Positions 47,037-56,327 of a DNA stretch of 64,000 bases are shown here, piece by piece. The position numbers and the translations under genes are program-made. The notes beneath the pieces are model-generated. The model had not been told where the DNA came from and did no database searches. It saw only the letters and a program-made list of their open reading frames with translations. The stretch comes from Vibrio crassostreae (GTDB lineage: Bacteria > Pseudomonadota > Gammaproteobacteria > Enterobacterales > Vibrionaceae), in contig NZ_AP025476.1 of the NCBI RefSeq assembly GCF_024347415.1, positions 992,001 through 1,056,000 on the forward strand, given 5' to 3'. The first letter of the stretch is position 1. The number at the start of each line of letters is the position of its first letter.

Positions 47037-48113
47037 ATGAAGCATAAATCTGTTTTAACCCTGCTTAGCTTGTCTATTCTTTTGGCGTCTCCAGCCGCAC
47101 TTGCTAAACGTATGGGCCCTAGCACTGTCACTGTTGTTACTGAGCAAGTTGATATCCACCAAGTTAGTCAATCTCTTTCTTTGGTCGGTAAGTTAGAAGC
47201 TGAGCAATCTGTCATGATTACTTCTGAAGTGGCTGGCAGAGTGGACTCTATCAACATCAAGGCCAATCAAGATGTCACCAAAGGGCAGATGTTGGTCCAG
47301 CTCGACGATGATAAAGCGAAAGCGGCGGTTGCAGAGGCGCAAGCGTATTTAAAAGACGAGAAACGTAAGCTAGCGGAATTCCAACGACTAGTGAAACGCA
47401 ACGCGATCACGCAAACTGAAATTGACGCTCAGAAAACTAATGTAGAGATCGCCAATGCTCGCCTAGCTGCTGCGAATGCTAGTCTTAAAGACTTACACAT
47501 TAGCGCGCCTTTTTCTGGCACGGTCGGCTTTATCGACTTTAGCCGCGGTAAAATGGTGACAGCAGGTACTGAACTAGTGACCTTAGATGACCTTTCAGTA
47601 ATGCAGTTAGACCTCCAGATCCCTGAGCGTTATCTTTCCAAGCTATCTAAAGGCATGAAAGTGACGGCTCGCACCAGTGCATGGGGAGATACTCAGTTCA
47701 CTGGCACTGTAGTGGGCATTGATTCTCGTATTAACGCTGAAACCTTGAACCTTCGAGTTCGAATTCACTTCGACAACAATAATGATTACTTAAAGCCGGG
47801 CATGTTAGTGGCAGCTGATATGGACTTTCCACCGGTGGAAGCACCCATTATTCCAGTTCAAGCACTTGAATACTCAGGTACTAAACGTTTTGTTTATGTC
47901 ATTGGCGAAGATAACAAGGCGACACGAACCGAAGTGTTCCTTGGTGCTCGTATCGACAACGAAGTCGTGATCGACAAAGGCATCGACATTGGTCAGAAAA
48001 TTGTAGTGCAGGGCATAGTGAATATGCGTGATGGTGTTTTGGTTCAAGAGCTTGCCGTCAATCGCCCAGCTGATGCAGCAAGTGAAAAAAAAGCACAAGA
48101 AGGCGCTAACTAA
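47037..48113 (+). CDS. RND efflux periplasmic adaptor (membrane fusion protein)
   Basis: A 358-residue HlyD/AcrA-type adaptor. Signal peptide about residues 1-24 (LLSLSILLASPAALA), lipoyl/barrel-sandwich halves (VAGRVDSINIKANQDVTKGQ and DLHISAPFSGTVGFIDFSRG) around an alpha-hairpin (about 95-135), then beta-barrel and membrane-proximal domains. No lipobox is seen. Start ATG 47037; the upstream in-frame TTG 47022 is less likely. There is no clear ribosome site. Its stop overlaps the start of the permease gene. The outer-membrane channel is not in the window. Confidence 0.93.
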   Translation: MKHKSVLTLLSLSILLASPAALAKRMGPSTVTVVTEQVDIHQVSQSLSLVGKLEAEQSVMITSEVAGRVDSINIKANQDVTKGQMLVQLDDDKAKAAVAEAQAYLKDEKRKLAEFQRLVKRNAITQTEIDAQKTNVEIANARLAAANASLKDLHISAPFSGTVGFIDFSRGKMVTAGTELVTLDDLSVMQLDLQIPERYLSKLSKGMKVTARTSAWGDTQFTGTVVGIDSRINAETLNLRVRIHFDNNNDYLKPGMLVAADMDFPPVEAPIIPVQALEYSGTKRFVYVIGEDNKATRTEVFLGARIDNEVVIDKGIDIGQKIVVQGIVNMRDGVLVQELAVNRPADAASEKKAQEGAN

Positions 48114-51100
48114 TGTTGTTATCTGATGTTTCTGTAAAGAGACCAGTAGCGGCTGTCGTATTGAGCCTACTATTGGTTGTGTTTGGTATTGTCTCTTTCA
48201 ATAAGCTTGCGGTTCGTGAGATGCCAGATATTGAAAGCCCGGTGGTATCGATCAGTACTCGTTATGAGGGGGCGTCTGCCACCATCATTGAAAGCCAAAT
48301 AACCTCCAACCTCGAAGATCAGTTATCCGGCATCAGTGGTATCGACGAGATCGAGTCCACTACCCGTAACGGTATGTCGCGTATCACGATTACTTTTGAG
48401 CTTGGTTACGATCTCAATACCGGTGTGAGTGATGTTCGTGATGCGGTAGCTCGTGCGCAGCGTTCATTGCCCGATGAAGCCGATGACCCGATTGTTTATA
48501 AGAACAACGGCAGTGGTGAAGCCTCGGTCTACATCAACTTAAGCTCGACGGAGATGGACCGAACGCAGTTAACCGACTATACAGAACGTGTGTTGATTGA
48601 CCGCTTTAGTTTGATCTCAGGCGTGAGCTCGGTGGATATCTCCGGTGGCTTGTACAAAGTAATGTACGTGAAGCTGAAACCTGCTCAGATGGCTGGTCGC
48701 GGTGTTACTACCTCGGACATCACTTCTGCGTTGAACAGTGAGAACATTGAAAGCCCAGGTGGTGAAGTACGTAACGATGCAATTGTGATGTCGGTTCGTA
48801 CCGCTCGTTCTTACACTGAAGCGGAAGATTTCGAATACTTAGTGGTAAAACGCGCTTCTGATAACACACCTATCTACTTAAAAGACGTAGCGGATGTTTA
48901 CATTGGCGCAGAAAACGAGAACTCGACCTTTAAGAGTGACGGCGTTGTTAACGTAAGTATGGGTATTGTGCCTCAGTCAGATGCGAACCCACTGGAGGTG
49001 GCTGACTTAGTCCATAAAGAAGTCGAAGCAATTCAAAAGTTCTTGCCAGATGGTACTCGTTTGGCTGTCGACTACGACTCAACTGTGTTTATCGACCGTT
49101 CAATCTCAGAAGTTTACAGCACGCTCTTTATCACGGGTGGCTTGGTTATCCTTGTGCTTTACATCTTTATTGGTCAAGCTCGTGCAACGCTTATTCCTGC
49201 GGTGACCGTACCTGTATCTCTGATCTCGTCGTTTATTGCGGCTTACTACTTCGGTTTCTCTATTAACCTGATTACTCTGATGGCACTTATCTTGTCGATT
49301 GGTTTGGTGGTAGATGACGCGATTGTGGTAGTAGAGAACATTTTCCACCACATTGAACGTGGTGAGTCACCACTGCTTGCTGCCTATAAAGGTACTCGTG
49401 AAGTAGGCTTCGCGGTAATCGCAACGACGCTTGTATTGGTGATGGTATTCCTACCAATCTCTTTCATGGATGGCATGGTTGGACTGTTGTTTACCGAGTT
49501 CTCTGTATTGCTCGCTATGTCGGTGATCTTCTCGTCGCTAGTTGCATTAACGTTAACGCCAGTATTAGGCAGTAAAATCCTAAAAGCGAACGTTAAACCA
49601 AACCGTTTTAATCTGTTTGTCGAGCGCGTATTTGGCAAGCTTGAGTCTGGATATCGCTCGGTATTGCGCCGTGCTCTAAATTGGCGTTGGGCAGCTCCAA
49701 TTATCATTATCGCGTGTATGGGCGGTAGTTATGGCTTGATGCAACAAGTGCCGTCGCAACTGACGCCGCAAGAAGACCGTGGTGTTATCTTTGCGTTTGT
49801 TCGTGGTGCCGATGCAACCAGTTACAACCGTATGTCTGCCAACATGGACATCGTTGAAGAGCGTCTAATGCCATTGCTTGGTCAAGGTTTCTTGAAGTCA
49901 TTCAGCATTCAATCACCAGCATTTGGTGGCAATGCCGGCGACCAAACGGGCTTCGTTATCATGATCCTCGAAGATTGGGACGAGCGTGACGTGACCGCGC
50001 AAGAAGCACTTAATGAAGTTCGTAAGTCACTAGCTGGTATTCCAGATGTGCGCGTATTCCCTTTCATGCCGGGCTTTAAAGGTGGTTCAAGTGAGCCAGT
50101 ACAGTTCGTACTTGGCGGTTCTGATTACACTGAACTTCAAAAGTGGGCAGAGCTCTTAAAGCAAGCCGCTGAAGACTCTCCAATGATGGAAGGTGCGGAC
50201 ATCGATTACTCTGAGAAAACACCAGAACTATTGGTAACTGTAGACAAACAGCGTGCAGCAGAGCTAGGTGTTAGCGTTTCAGACATCTCAGATACCTTAG
50301 AAATCATGCTTGGCGGACGCAGTGAAACCACCTTCGTTGACCGTGGTGAAGAGTACGATGTTTACCTGCGTGGTGATGAGAACAGCTTCAACAACGCCAA
50401 CGATTTAAGCCAAATCTACATGCGAACTCAGTCAGGCGAGCTAGTAACGCTTGATACACTGACACACATTGAAGAAGTGGCATCATCGATTCGTTTGTCG
50501 CACTACAACAAGCAAAAGTCGGTGACCATCAAAGCTAACCTAATGGAAGGTTACACACTGGGTGATGCTCTGGATTTCCTTGATGAGCAAGCGATTGAAC
50601 AGCTACCGGGTGACATCTCTGTGAGCTACTCAGGTGAGTCTAAAGACTTCAAAGAGAACCAATCAAGCATCTTAGTGGTGTTTGCGTTAGCGATGTTAGT
50701 TGCGTACTTGGTACTTGCAGCGCAGTTTGAGAGCTTCATTAACCCGCTGGTGGTGATGTTCACCGTACCTATGGGCATCTTTGGTGGCTTCTTAGGTCTG
50801 GTGCTGATGAGTCAAGGCCTCAATGTCTACAGCCAGATTGGTATGATCATGTTGATCGGTATGGTAACCAAAAACGGTATCTTGATCGTTGAGTTTGCTA
50901 ACCAACTTCGTGACCGTGGTATTGAGTTTGAAAAGGCGATCATTGATGCTTCGGCTCGACGCTTACGTCCAATCATGATGACGGCGTTTACCACACTAGC
51001 AGGTGCTATTCCATTGATTACTTCAACGGGCGCAGGCTATGAAAGCCGAGTCGCTGTGGGTACGGTTATCTTCTTCGGTATGGGCTTTGCGACACTGGTC

Positions 51101-51226
51101 ACTCTGTTCGTAATCCCTGCGATGTACCGACTGATTTCTGGCTCAACACGCTCTCCGGGTCACGTCGAAGCGGTGCTCAATAAAGAGCTTAGCCATGACA
51201 ACGTGGGAAGAACCAGTCACGGTTAA
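48113..51226 (+). CDS. RND multidrug efflux permease
   Basis: A 1037-residue inner-membrane proton/drug antiporter of the AcrB (HAE1) family. Twelve membrane segments in two halves flank large periplasmic loops. The proton-relay Asp pair is visible in GLVVDDAIVVVEN (TM4), and the second-half equivalent is GMVTKNGILIVEF with the TM10 lysine. The ATG overlaps the adaptor stop (TAATG). It resembles Vibrio VexF/VexH-like pumps; the exact member and substrates cannot be named from sequence. A terminator follows at 51254. Confidence 0.94.
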   Translation: MLLSDVSVKRPVAAVVLSLLLVVFGIVSFNKLAVREMPDIESPVVSISTRYEGASATIIESQITSNLEDQLSGISGIDEIESTTRNGMSRITITFELGYDLNTGVSDVRDAVARAQRSLPDEADDPIVYKNNGSGEASVYINLSSTEMDRTQLTDYTERVLIDRFSLISGVSSVDISGGLYKVMYVKLKPAQMAGRGVTTSDITSALNSENIESPGGEVRNDAIVMSVRTARSYTEAEDFEYLVVKRASDNTPIYLKDVADVYIGAENENSTFKSDGVVNVSMGIVPQSDANPLEVADLVHKEVEAIQKFLPDGTRLAVDYDSTVFIDRSISEVYSTLFITGGLVILVLYIFIGQARATLIPAVTVPVSLISSFIAAYYFGFSINLITLMALILSIGLVVDDAIVVVENIFHHIERGESPLLAAYKGTREVGFAVIATTLVLVMVFLPISFMDGMVGLLFTEFSVLLAMSVIFSSLVALTLTPVLGSKILKANVKPNRFNLFVERVFGKLESGYRSVLRRALNWRWAAPIIIIACMGGSYGLMQQVPSQLTPQEDRGVIFAFVRGADATSYNRMSANMDIVEERLMPLLGQGFLKSFSIQSPAFGGNAGDQTGFVIMILEDWDERDVTAQEALNEVRKSLAGIPDVRVFPFMPGFKGGSSEPVQFVLGGSDYTELQKWAELLKQAAEDSPMMEGADIDYSEKTPELLVTVDKQRAAELGVSVSDISDTLEIMLGGRSETTFVDRGEEYDVYLRGDENSFNNANDLSQIYMRTQSGELVTLDTLTHIEEVASSIRLSHYNKQKSVTIKANLMEGYTLGDALDFLDEQAIEQLPGDISVSYSGESKDFKENQSSILVVFALAMLVAYLVLAAQFESFINPLVVMFTVPMGIFGGFLGLVLMSQGLNVYSQIGMIMLIGMVTKNGILIVEFANQLRDRGIEFEKAIIDASARRLRPIMMTAFTTLAGAIPLITSTGAGYESRVAVGTVIFFGMGFATLVTLFVIPAMYRLISGSTRSPGHVEAVLNKELSHDNVGRTSHG

Positions 51227-51253
51227 TGAACACGGAATAGTGTAACAATATTG

Positions 51254-51296
51254 AAAAGCCTGCGTTTGCTCCTAGCGAATTGCAGGCTTTTTTTGT
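51254..51296 (+). terminator. Terminator after the RND operon
   Basis: AAAAGCCTGC pairs with GCAGGCTTTT across an 18-nt loop, followed by more T. Confidence 0.85.
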
Positions 51297-51350
51297 ATAA
51301 CAAACAGAGCTCAACGAATTAATACAATAAATCGAATAAAGGAAAGTAAA

Positions 51351-51671
51351 GTGGCTGAATTTAAATACAAAGATCTTTCTCAAGAAGAACAAGACAAGCT
51401 TGATGCAGCAACCTTTCGTCGCCTGCTAGCACACTTGGATGATAACAAAGATGTGCAGAACATCGACTTGATGATCTTGGCGGGTTTCTGCCGTAACTGT
51501 TTCAGCAAGTGGTACAAAGCAGAAGCTGAGCAACAAGGCCTAGACTTGGATATCGATGACGCTCGTGAGCGCATATATGGCATGACTTACGATGAGTGGA
51601 AACAAAACCATCAACCAAAAGCGACGCCTGAACAACTAGCGGCATTTGAAGCGAAGCAGAAACCAGAGTAA
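51351..51671 (+). CDS. DUF1244 family protein
   Basis: A 106-residue small soluble protein starting at GTG with AAGGAAAG upstream. The central stretch IDLMILAGFCRNCFSKWYKAEA (about residues 40-62) with two cysteines (CRNC) and the YDEWKQNHQ segment match the DUF1244 family, whose function is not established. It has no membrane segment. It stands alone with its own terminator. Confidence 0.88.
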   Translation: MAEFKYKDLSQEEQDKLDAATFRRLLAHLDDNKDVQNIDLMILAGFCRNCFSKWYKAEAEQQGLDLDIDDARERIYGMTYDEWKQNHQPKATPEQLAAFEAKQKPE

Positions 51672-51702
51672 TTTGTTGTCGTTAGTGATTGATTAACAGA
51701 AC

Positions 51703-51735
51703 AAAAAAAGAGCCCATTAACGGCTCTTTTTAATT
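51703..51735. terminator. Bidirectional terminator between the DUF1244 gene and the cysteine desulfhydrase gene
   Basis: GAGCC/GGCTC with flanking A and T tracts gives a stem of about nine base pairs on both strands, placed between convergent genes. Confidence 0.85.
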
Positions 51736-51759
51736 TTGGTGTCGGTGCTTACCCTGTGG

Positions 51760-52827
51760 TTAAGCCAACTCACCTGTTTGCGAGAAAGCTTCCAACTTCG
51801 CTGCGTAAGGCTGTAGGTCACCGATATTCAGATTTATCCACTCGTCATTGAAGTAAGTGTCTAGGTAACGTTCACCGCTGTCACATAGCAAAGTCACGAT
51901 AGAACCTTTCTCGCCACGCGCTTTCATTTCACTGGCTAGCTGAAGCACACCGTACATGTTAGTACCGGTTGATGCGCCAACCTTGCGACCAAGAATGTCA
52001 GATAACCAATGCGTAGTTGCGATGCTTGCTGCGTCTGGGATTTTACGCATTTCGTCAACCACACCAGGAATGAAGCTTGGCTCTGCTCGTGGGCGACCAA
52101 TGCCTTCAATTTTGCTGAATGTGTTGCCTTTCACGTTCGGATTGCCTGTTTGGAAGTATTCGTGGAATACCGAGTTTTCAGGGTCAACAACACATAGCTT
52201 GGTTTCATGTTGTTGGTAGCGAATGAAACGGCCGATAGTTGCTGAAGTACCACCAGTGCCTGGGCTCATTACTACCCAAGTTGGAACAGGGTGATCTTCC
52301 ATCTGCATTTGATTGAAAATCGAGTTCGCGATGTTGTTGTTACCACGCCAGTCGGTTGCGCGCTCAGCGTAAGTAAATTGGTCCATGTAGTGGCCATTCA
52401 GTTCTTCAGCTAAACGACGAGACTCATCGTAAATCTCATCTGAGCGATCAACAAGGTGCGCTTGGCCGCCGTAGAATTCAATCTGCTCAATTTTTTTCTT
52501 CGCTGTGCACTTAGGCATTACCGCAATAAACGGAAGACCAAGCAGGCGAGCAAAGTACGCCTCAGACACAGCCGTGCTGCCAGATGAAGATTCAATGATC
52601 GTTGTTTCTGGGCCAACCCAACCGTTACAAATCGCGTATAAGAACAGAGAACGCGCCAAACGGTGCTTCAAAGAGCCTGTTGGGTGTGTGCTTTCATCTT
52701 TAAGGTAGATATCAATGCCTTCGATACTTGGAAGGTCTAACTTGATAAGGTGCGTATCCGCTGAGCGTTGGTAGTCCGCTTCAATTTTACGAATCGCGTT
52801 GTTAATCCATTGATGGTCAGTGCACAT
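51760..52827 (-). CDS. PLP-dependent cysteine desulfhydrase/synthase-like protein (Cds1-like)
   Basis: A 355-residue fold-type II PLP enzyme. The PLP-binding Lys54 lies in HPTGSLKHR, followed by the [11 protein letters not shown] substrate loop (about residues 80-90) and the glycine-rich phosphate loop [12 protein letters not shown]. This subgroup resembles Cds1, a cysteine desulfhydrase that releases sulfide, more than CysK. The divergent neighbour is a DecR homologue, which in E. coli activates cysteine detoxification genes, so breakdown of excess cysteine is the likely job. Confidence 0.82.
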   Translation of the reverse strand: MCTDHQWINNAIRKIEADYQRSADTHLIKLDLPSIEGIDIYLKDESTHPTGSLKHRLARSLFLYAICNGWVGPETTIIESSSGSTAVSEAYFARLLGLPFIAVMPKCTAKKKIEQIEFYGGQAHLVDRSDEIYDESRRLAEELNGHYMDQFTYAERATDWRGNNNIANSIFNQMQMEDHPVPTWVVMSPGTGGTSATIGRFIRYQQHETKLCVVDPENSVFHEYFQTGNPNVKGNTFSKIEGIGRPRAEPSFIPGVVDEMRKIPDAASIATTHWLSDILGRKVGASTGTNMYGVLQLASEMKARGEKGSIVTLLCDSGERYLDTYFNDEWINLNIGDLQPYAAKLEAFSQTGELA

Positions 52828-52956
52828 AAGCGTTCTCCTGATCTTGTGTAGGAATTTCTTGTAATTGGTATGGTTATAATTTAACTAGAATTCGAGAGAA
52901 AAACTTTGCCATATTTGCTTTGTTTTGACTAAAATGTAGAAAATTATTCTATTTAA

Positions 52957-53430
52957 ATGCGATTTGGTGAAAGTGTGATAGATGCCGTAGATAAAAAGAT
53001 ATTAAGTTTGCTGCAAGAAGACAGCACGCTGTCATTGAACGATATTTCAGAGGCAGTCAACCTAACAACCACGCCCTGTTGGAAAAGACTGAAGCGTCTT
53101 GAAGAGAACGGTATTATTGAAAAAAGAGTGGCGTTGCTGAACCCTGAGAAGCTTGATCTTGCTTTTACCGCGTTCGTATTGGTGAAAACAAGCAACCATT
53201 CTCATGAGTGGTATGGCCGCTTTGTGAATACTGTGTCGGACTTTCCAGAAGTGATGGAGTTCTATCGAATGGCTGGCGAGTATGATTATATGATGAAGGT
53301 TCAGGTTAAAGACATGAAGTGCTTTGATGATTTCTACAAGCGCTTGGTGAATAGTATTGATGGTATATCTAATGTGACCTCGACATTTGCGATGGAACCA
53401 TTGAAGTACACGACAGCATTGCCGCTTTAA
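52957..53430 (+). CDS. decR: DecR (YbaO), Lrp/AsnC-family regulator of cysteine detoxification
   Basis: A regulator of 157 residues from ATG 52957, or 151 from GTG 52975, which has GGTGA just upstream and matches the E. coli start better. The N-terminal helix-turn-helix contains [17 protein letters not shown], nearly identical to E. coli DecR as I recall it; the C-terminal RAM ligand domain includes [18 protein letters not shown]. coli DecR senses cysteine and turns on a desulfidase operon. It is divergent from the Cds1-like gene, with 129 bp between them for shared control. Confidence 0.92.
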   Translation: MRFGESVIDAVDKKILSLLQEDSTLSLNDISEAVNLTTTPCWKRLKRLEENGIIEKRVALLNPEKLDLAFTAFVLVKTSNHSHEWYGRFVNTVSDFPEVMEFYRMAGEYDYMMKVQVKDMKCFDDFYKRLVNSIDGISNVTSTFAMEPLKYTTALPL

Positions 53431-53501
53431 GCTAAATCTAGCGTTACGCTAACTATTTCTCAGTTTAGATATTGCCTCAGCGATAAAGAAAAGGATTATT
53501 C

Positions 53502-54167
53502 ATGTTTGCAAAAGTTTCGACTGCTATCCAATTGGTGCTGGCCGTTGCCGTTTTTTACTTGGGTTACACCATCTACTCCTTTACCAATAAAGTCGGTGAA
53601 ATCGTTGATACTTATCCGCAGGTTATTGAGGATTTATCGGTATTGACTAAAGGTCTTAAAGTTGAAGAGTGGCTAGAGTTTGCATCTCATGTCGACGAGC
53701 TAGCCCCTAGAGTTTTAGATACTGTCGAAGACGTGAGAAAGACGATCGATGACGTGAATCAAACCGTAGCGTCGGTCGACAACAAAATCCCTGCGATATT
53801 AGATGAAGTTAAAAATGTTCGAACGGAAGTTGAACAGGTAAGAACTGATGTTATTCCACCAACATTAATTGAGTTAAAACGATATCGCGTAGACGTAATG
53901 CCACCAATGCTCGCTGAAAGTAAGTCTTACCGCGAACAGACTATTCCTGTCATCGTCACTGAGTCTGAAATGCTACGAGCGGAAGTCCCTGGTATTTTGG
54001 CACAAGCTAATTTGTTAGCTGATAAGAGTAAAGAGCTCGCTCAGGGAGCCGCAGAGGGCGCGGTGAAAGGCGTAGTGTTATCGCCATTTAATTTACTTAG
54101 AGACGCTGGCGATGGCATCAAAACACGAGTGCAAGGTGAATTCGAGCCTACGCCAGAAGCTGAGTAG
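53502..54167 (+). CDS. Membrane-anchored helical repeat protein of unknown function
   Basis: A 221-residue protein with one N-terminal membrane segment (about residues 5-26) and a long, charged, helical remainder. Residues about 114-170 show a 15-residue repeat: VRTDVIPPTLIELKR, YRVDVMPPMLAESKS, YREQTIPVIVTESEM and a degenerate fourth. The stretch 60-112 is coiled-coil-like (DTVEDVRKTIDDVNQTVASV). It has a Gly/Ala-rich patch (AQGAAEGAVKGVV) near 182-194. AAAGGA precedes the ATG. I recognise no domain; topology suggests a periplasmic or cytoplasmic rod tethered to the inner membrane. Confidence 0.8.
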   Translation: MFAKVSTAIQLVLAVAVFYLGYTIYSFTNKVGEIVDTYPQVIEDLSVLTKGLKVEEWLEFASHVDELAPRVLDTVEDVRKTIDDVNQTVASVDNKIPAILDEVKNVRTEVEQVRTDVIPPTLIELKRYRVDVMPPMLAESKSYREQTIPVIVTESEMLRAEVPGILAQANLLADKSKELAQGAAEGAVKGVVLSPFNLLRDAGDGIKTRVQGEFEPTPEAE

Positions 54168-54205
54168 AGTTTATGGATTCGAAGTAACGACTTTTCGTTA
54201 ATATT

Positions 54206-54246
54206 AAAAATAGAGGCTAGGTACTAAACCTAGCCTCTATTTTTTT
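54206..54246. terminator. Bidirectional terminator
   Basis: A perfect 17-bp stem (54206-54222 with 54228-54244) around a 5-nt loop, with A and T tracts at its base. It lies between the convergent repeat-protein and tesB genes. Confidence 0.95.
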
Positions 54247-54281
54247 GTGCGTATTTTGGGCTTGTAAGAAGCGTTTATCCG

Positions 54282-55142
54282 TTACTTAGTAAAACGCATC
54301 ACACCTTCTTGTACTGCCGTCGCTACGAGCTCACCTTTTTGGTTAAAGATCTCGCCGCGCACTAAGCCACGAGTGTTCGCCGCCGTTGGGCTTTCAATCG
54401 CATAAAGTAACCATTCGTCCATCTTGAACGGGCGGTGGAACCAGATTGAGTGGTCAATCGTCGCCACTTGGAAATTTGGTGTCATGATAGAGACTTCATG
54501 AGGATGAAGCGCCGTAACTAAGAACCCCCAATCCGATGCGTAAGCAAGTAGGTATTGATGAATTAATTGGTTGTCTGGCATCGCGCCATTTGCTCTTACC
54601 CAAAGGTACTGTTTCGCTTCCGTCTTCTTCGGGTTGAGTGGATTCACAACCGTCACCGGGCGCATCTCAATCGGCTTTTCGCCACAAAAGGTTTTGCGCA
54701 GTTTCTCTGGTAAGAATTCTGCAATGTGGCTCGCTAATTCAGTTTCTGAAGCAAAGTTCTCTGGTCCAGGAATATCAGGCATTGCAATCTGGTGCTCAAA
54801 ACCTGGCGCATCGCCATGATAAGAAGCGGTGAGATAGAAAATAGGGCGGCCATTTTGAATCGCTTTCACACGGCGCGTGCTAAAGCTGCGTCCATCTCTT
54901 AGGTTCTCAACATCGTAAATGATTGGCTTTTCAGGATCACCGGGAAATAGAAAATAACTGTGGAAAGAGTGAACACTACGGTCGTCTTGAACGGTATAAC
55001 GAGCAGCAGAAAGCGCTTGTCCCAATACTTGACCGCCATATACCTGTGGTAGGCCTAAGTTCTCACTTTGCCCGCGGAACAGACCTTCTTCTAGTTTCTC
55101 TAACTGAAGTAAATTGAGTAATTCTTTTAAAGGTTGACTCAT
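54282..55142 (-). CDS. tesB: TesB, acyl-CoA thioesterase II
   Basis: A 286-residue double hot-dog thioesterase that hydrolyses medium and long acyl-CoAs. Family motifs: [23 protein letters not shown] (about 23-45), [26 protein letters not shown] and the catalytic-site [13 protein letters not shown] near residue 235. Start ATG 55142 with AGAGG about ten bases upstream; the frame extends to 55151. tesB next to ybaY and ybaZ-type genes is the conserved enterobacterial order. Confidence 0.95.
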   Translation of the reverse strand: MSQPLKELLNLLQLEKLEEGLFRGQSENLGLPQVYGGQVLGQALSAARYTVQDDRSVHSFHSYFLFPGDPEKPIIYDVENLRDGRSFSTRRVKAIQNGRPIFYLTASYHGDAPGFEHQIAMPDIPGPENFASETELASHIAEFLPEKLRKTFCGEKPIEMRPVTVVNPLNPKKTEAKQYLWVRANGAMPDNQLIHQYLLAYASDWGFLVTALHPHEVSIMTPNFQVATIDHSIWFHRPFKMDEWLLYAIESPTAANTRGLVRGEIFNQKGELVATAVQEGVMRFTK

Positions 55143-55310
55143 CGCCAGCATGCCTCTTGGTAAAATAGGTGTCAGATTATGGTGTTAATCATTTAGCTTA
55201 GTCAGATATCTGTCAATAAATCATAGGGTTTCGAGACAGAATATGAAAGCTCTCTTATAATTGCTGAGTAGATTTGCCGAGTCCGGCAAACATGTTGAGA
55301 GAAATTGAAT

Positions 55311-55751
55311 ATGAAAAAGGCTCTAATTCTTATTACGTCTTTAGTATCGTTTGGCCTACTTGTTGGTTGCCAAGCAACATCAGAAACGAATGCTTCTCAA
55401 GAAGTGGTTGCAGAGAACACTCAAGTGATTTCAGGAACAGTTAGCTACCGTGAAAGAATTGCATTGCCAGAGAATGCAGTAGTTACCGTTACGCTAGAAG
55501 ATATCTCACTGGCTGACGCACCATCGACGGTTATCGCAACTCAAGAGTTCACTACTGATGGTAAGCAAGTACCGTTCGCATTCGAACTGAGCTACGACAA
55601 CAACAAGATTAAAGCTAACCACCGCTACAACATGCGTGCGTCGATTCATGTCGATGGCAAACTGCGTTTCACAACTGACACGATTAAGTCAGTGATTACA
55701 GACGTAGAAAACACGCAACAAGCAGACCTACGCTTGGTTGGTGTTCGTTAA
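55311..55751 (+). CDS. ybaY: YbaY-like lipoprotein
   Basis: A 146-residue lipoprotein with a lipobox LLVGC (Cys at residue 20), followed by a beta-rich domain of the YbaY/YscW family (ISGTVSYRERIALPENAVVTVTLEDIS, and FAFELSYD). Its role is unknown. I chose ATG 55311; an in-frame TTG at 55305 would add two residues. It is divergent from tesB and convergent with the ATL gene. Confidence 0.88.
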   Translation: MKKALILITSLVSFGLLVGCQATSETNASQEVVAENTQVISGTVSYRERIALPENAVVTVTLEDISLADAPSTVIATQEFTTDGKQVPFAFELSYDNNKIKANHRYNMRASIHVDGKLRFTTDTIKSVITDVENTQQADLRLVGVR

Positions 55752-55798
55752 TTAGAAATAGATGCCATTGTTAAGGCATCTTAATTAACGTCTTTCGA

Positions 55799-55830
55799 TA
55801 AATGGCAGCTCTAGGGCTGCCATTTATATA
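55799..55830. terminator. Hairpin terminator between ybaY and the ATL gene
   Basis: AAATGGCAGC pairs with GCTGCCATTT around a six-base loop, flanked by A/T-rich sequence. It overlaps the last codons of the ATL gene. A second hairpin, GATGCC/GGCATC, lies at 55761-55780. Confidence 0.7.
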
Positions 55831-56113
55831 TTCTTAGTTTGATCTTTCCGGCATCACTCACTTCAACCCCTTCTTTAACCAAATGCCGCTTTTGTCGGTC
55901 GAATGAATCGCCCTTTAAAGAGATCTCTCCCTTGCTGTTTATCACTCGATACCAAGGCAGTTTGCTACCTTCTGGTAGGTTACCCAGCGCTTTACCAACA
56001 TGGCGCGCATAGCCCGGAAATCCTGAAAAACGTGCTATGTCTCCATAAGTTGTTACTTTTCCATATGGAATTTGGTGAATCACAGCAAAGATTTGGCTCA
56101 AAAATTGGTCCAT
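55811..56113 (-). CDS. Alkyltransferase-like protein (ATL, YbaZ type)
   Basis: A 100-residue homologue of the O6-alkylguanine-DNA alkyltransferase DNA-binding domain. The usual active-site PCHRV is PWYRV here, with Trp54 in place of the acceptor Cys, so it cannot accept alkyl groups. ATLs instead bind O6-alkylguanine and direct it to nucleotide excision repair. The helix-turn-helix YGDIARFSG and the Arg finger context GYARHVGKAL are present. Start ATG 56113 with AGGA upstream; the frame continues to 56146 without support. Confidence 0.92.
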   Translation of the reverse strand: MDQFLSQIFAVIHQIPYGKVTTYGDIARFSGFPGYARHVGKALGNLPEGSKLPWYRVINSKGEISLKGDSFDRQKRHLVKEGVEVSDAGKIKLRIYKWQP

Positions 56114-56135
56114 ACTAAATGTTCCTAGTTCATAA

Positions 56136-56297
56136 ATACCAATCACAGTAAGTAAGTGTTCAAAAATAGCGCAGGGAAAAAGCTTGAGAGCAAGGCAGAT
56201 TTTTTTGATAAGTAGTTATTCTCCAATCAAAAAATCTAACGAGGTTATCGAGTTTTTTAACAAGCTAGGGTGACCAGTTAATTACTACGATTGGTAT
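56136..56297 (-). repeat. Miniature inverted-repeat element, copy 2
   Basis: A 162-bp element bounded by ATACCAATC and GATTGGTAT, in opposite orientation to copy 1 at 46852. Shared internal blocks include CTAGCTTGTTAAAA, ATAACTACTTATC and CTCAAGC. It lies between divergent genes, starting 22 bp upstream of the ATL start. Confidence 0.85.
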
Positions 56298-56327
56298 GGT
56301 ACCACGGATCGGTAGAAGGAGAGGGCT

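Noticed and set aside
52860..52890. AATTGGTATGG near decR as a third copy of the inverted-repeat element
   Set aside because: Only about eight bases match the terminal repeat; no second end or internal similarity is present.
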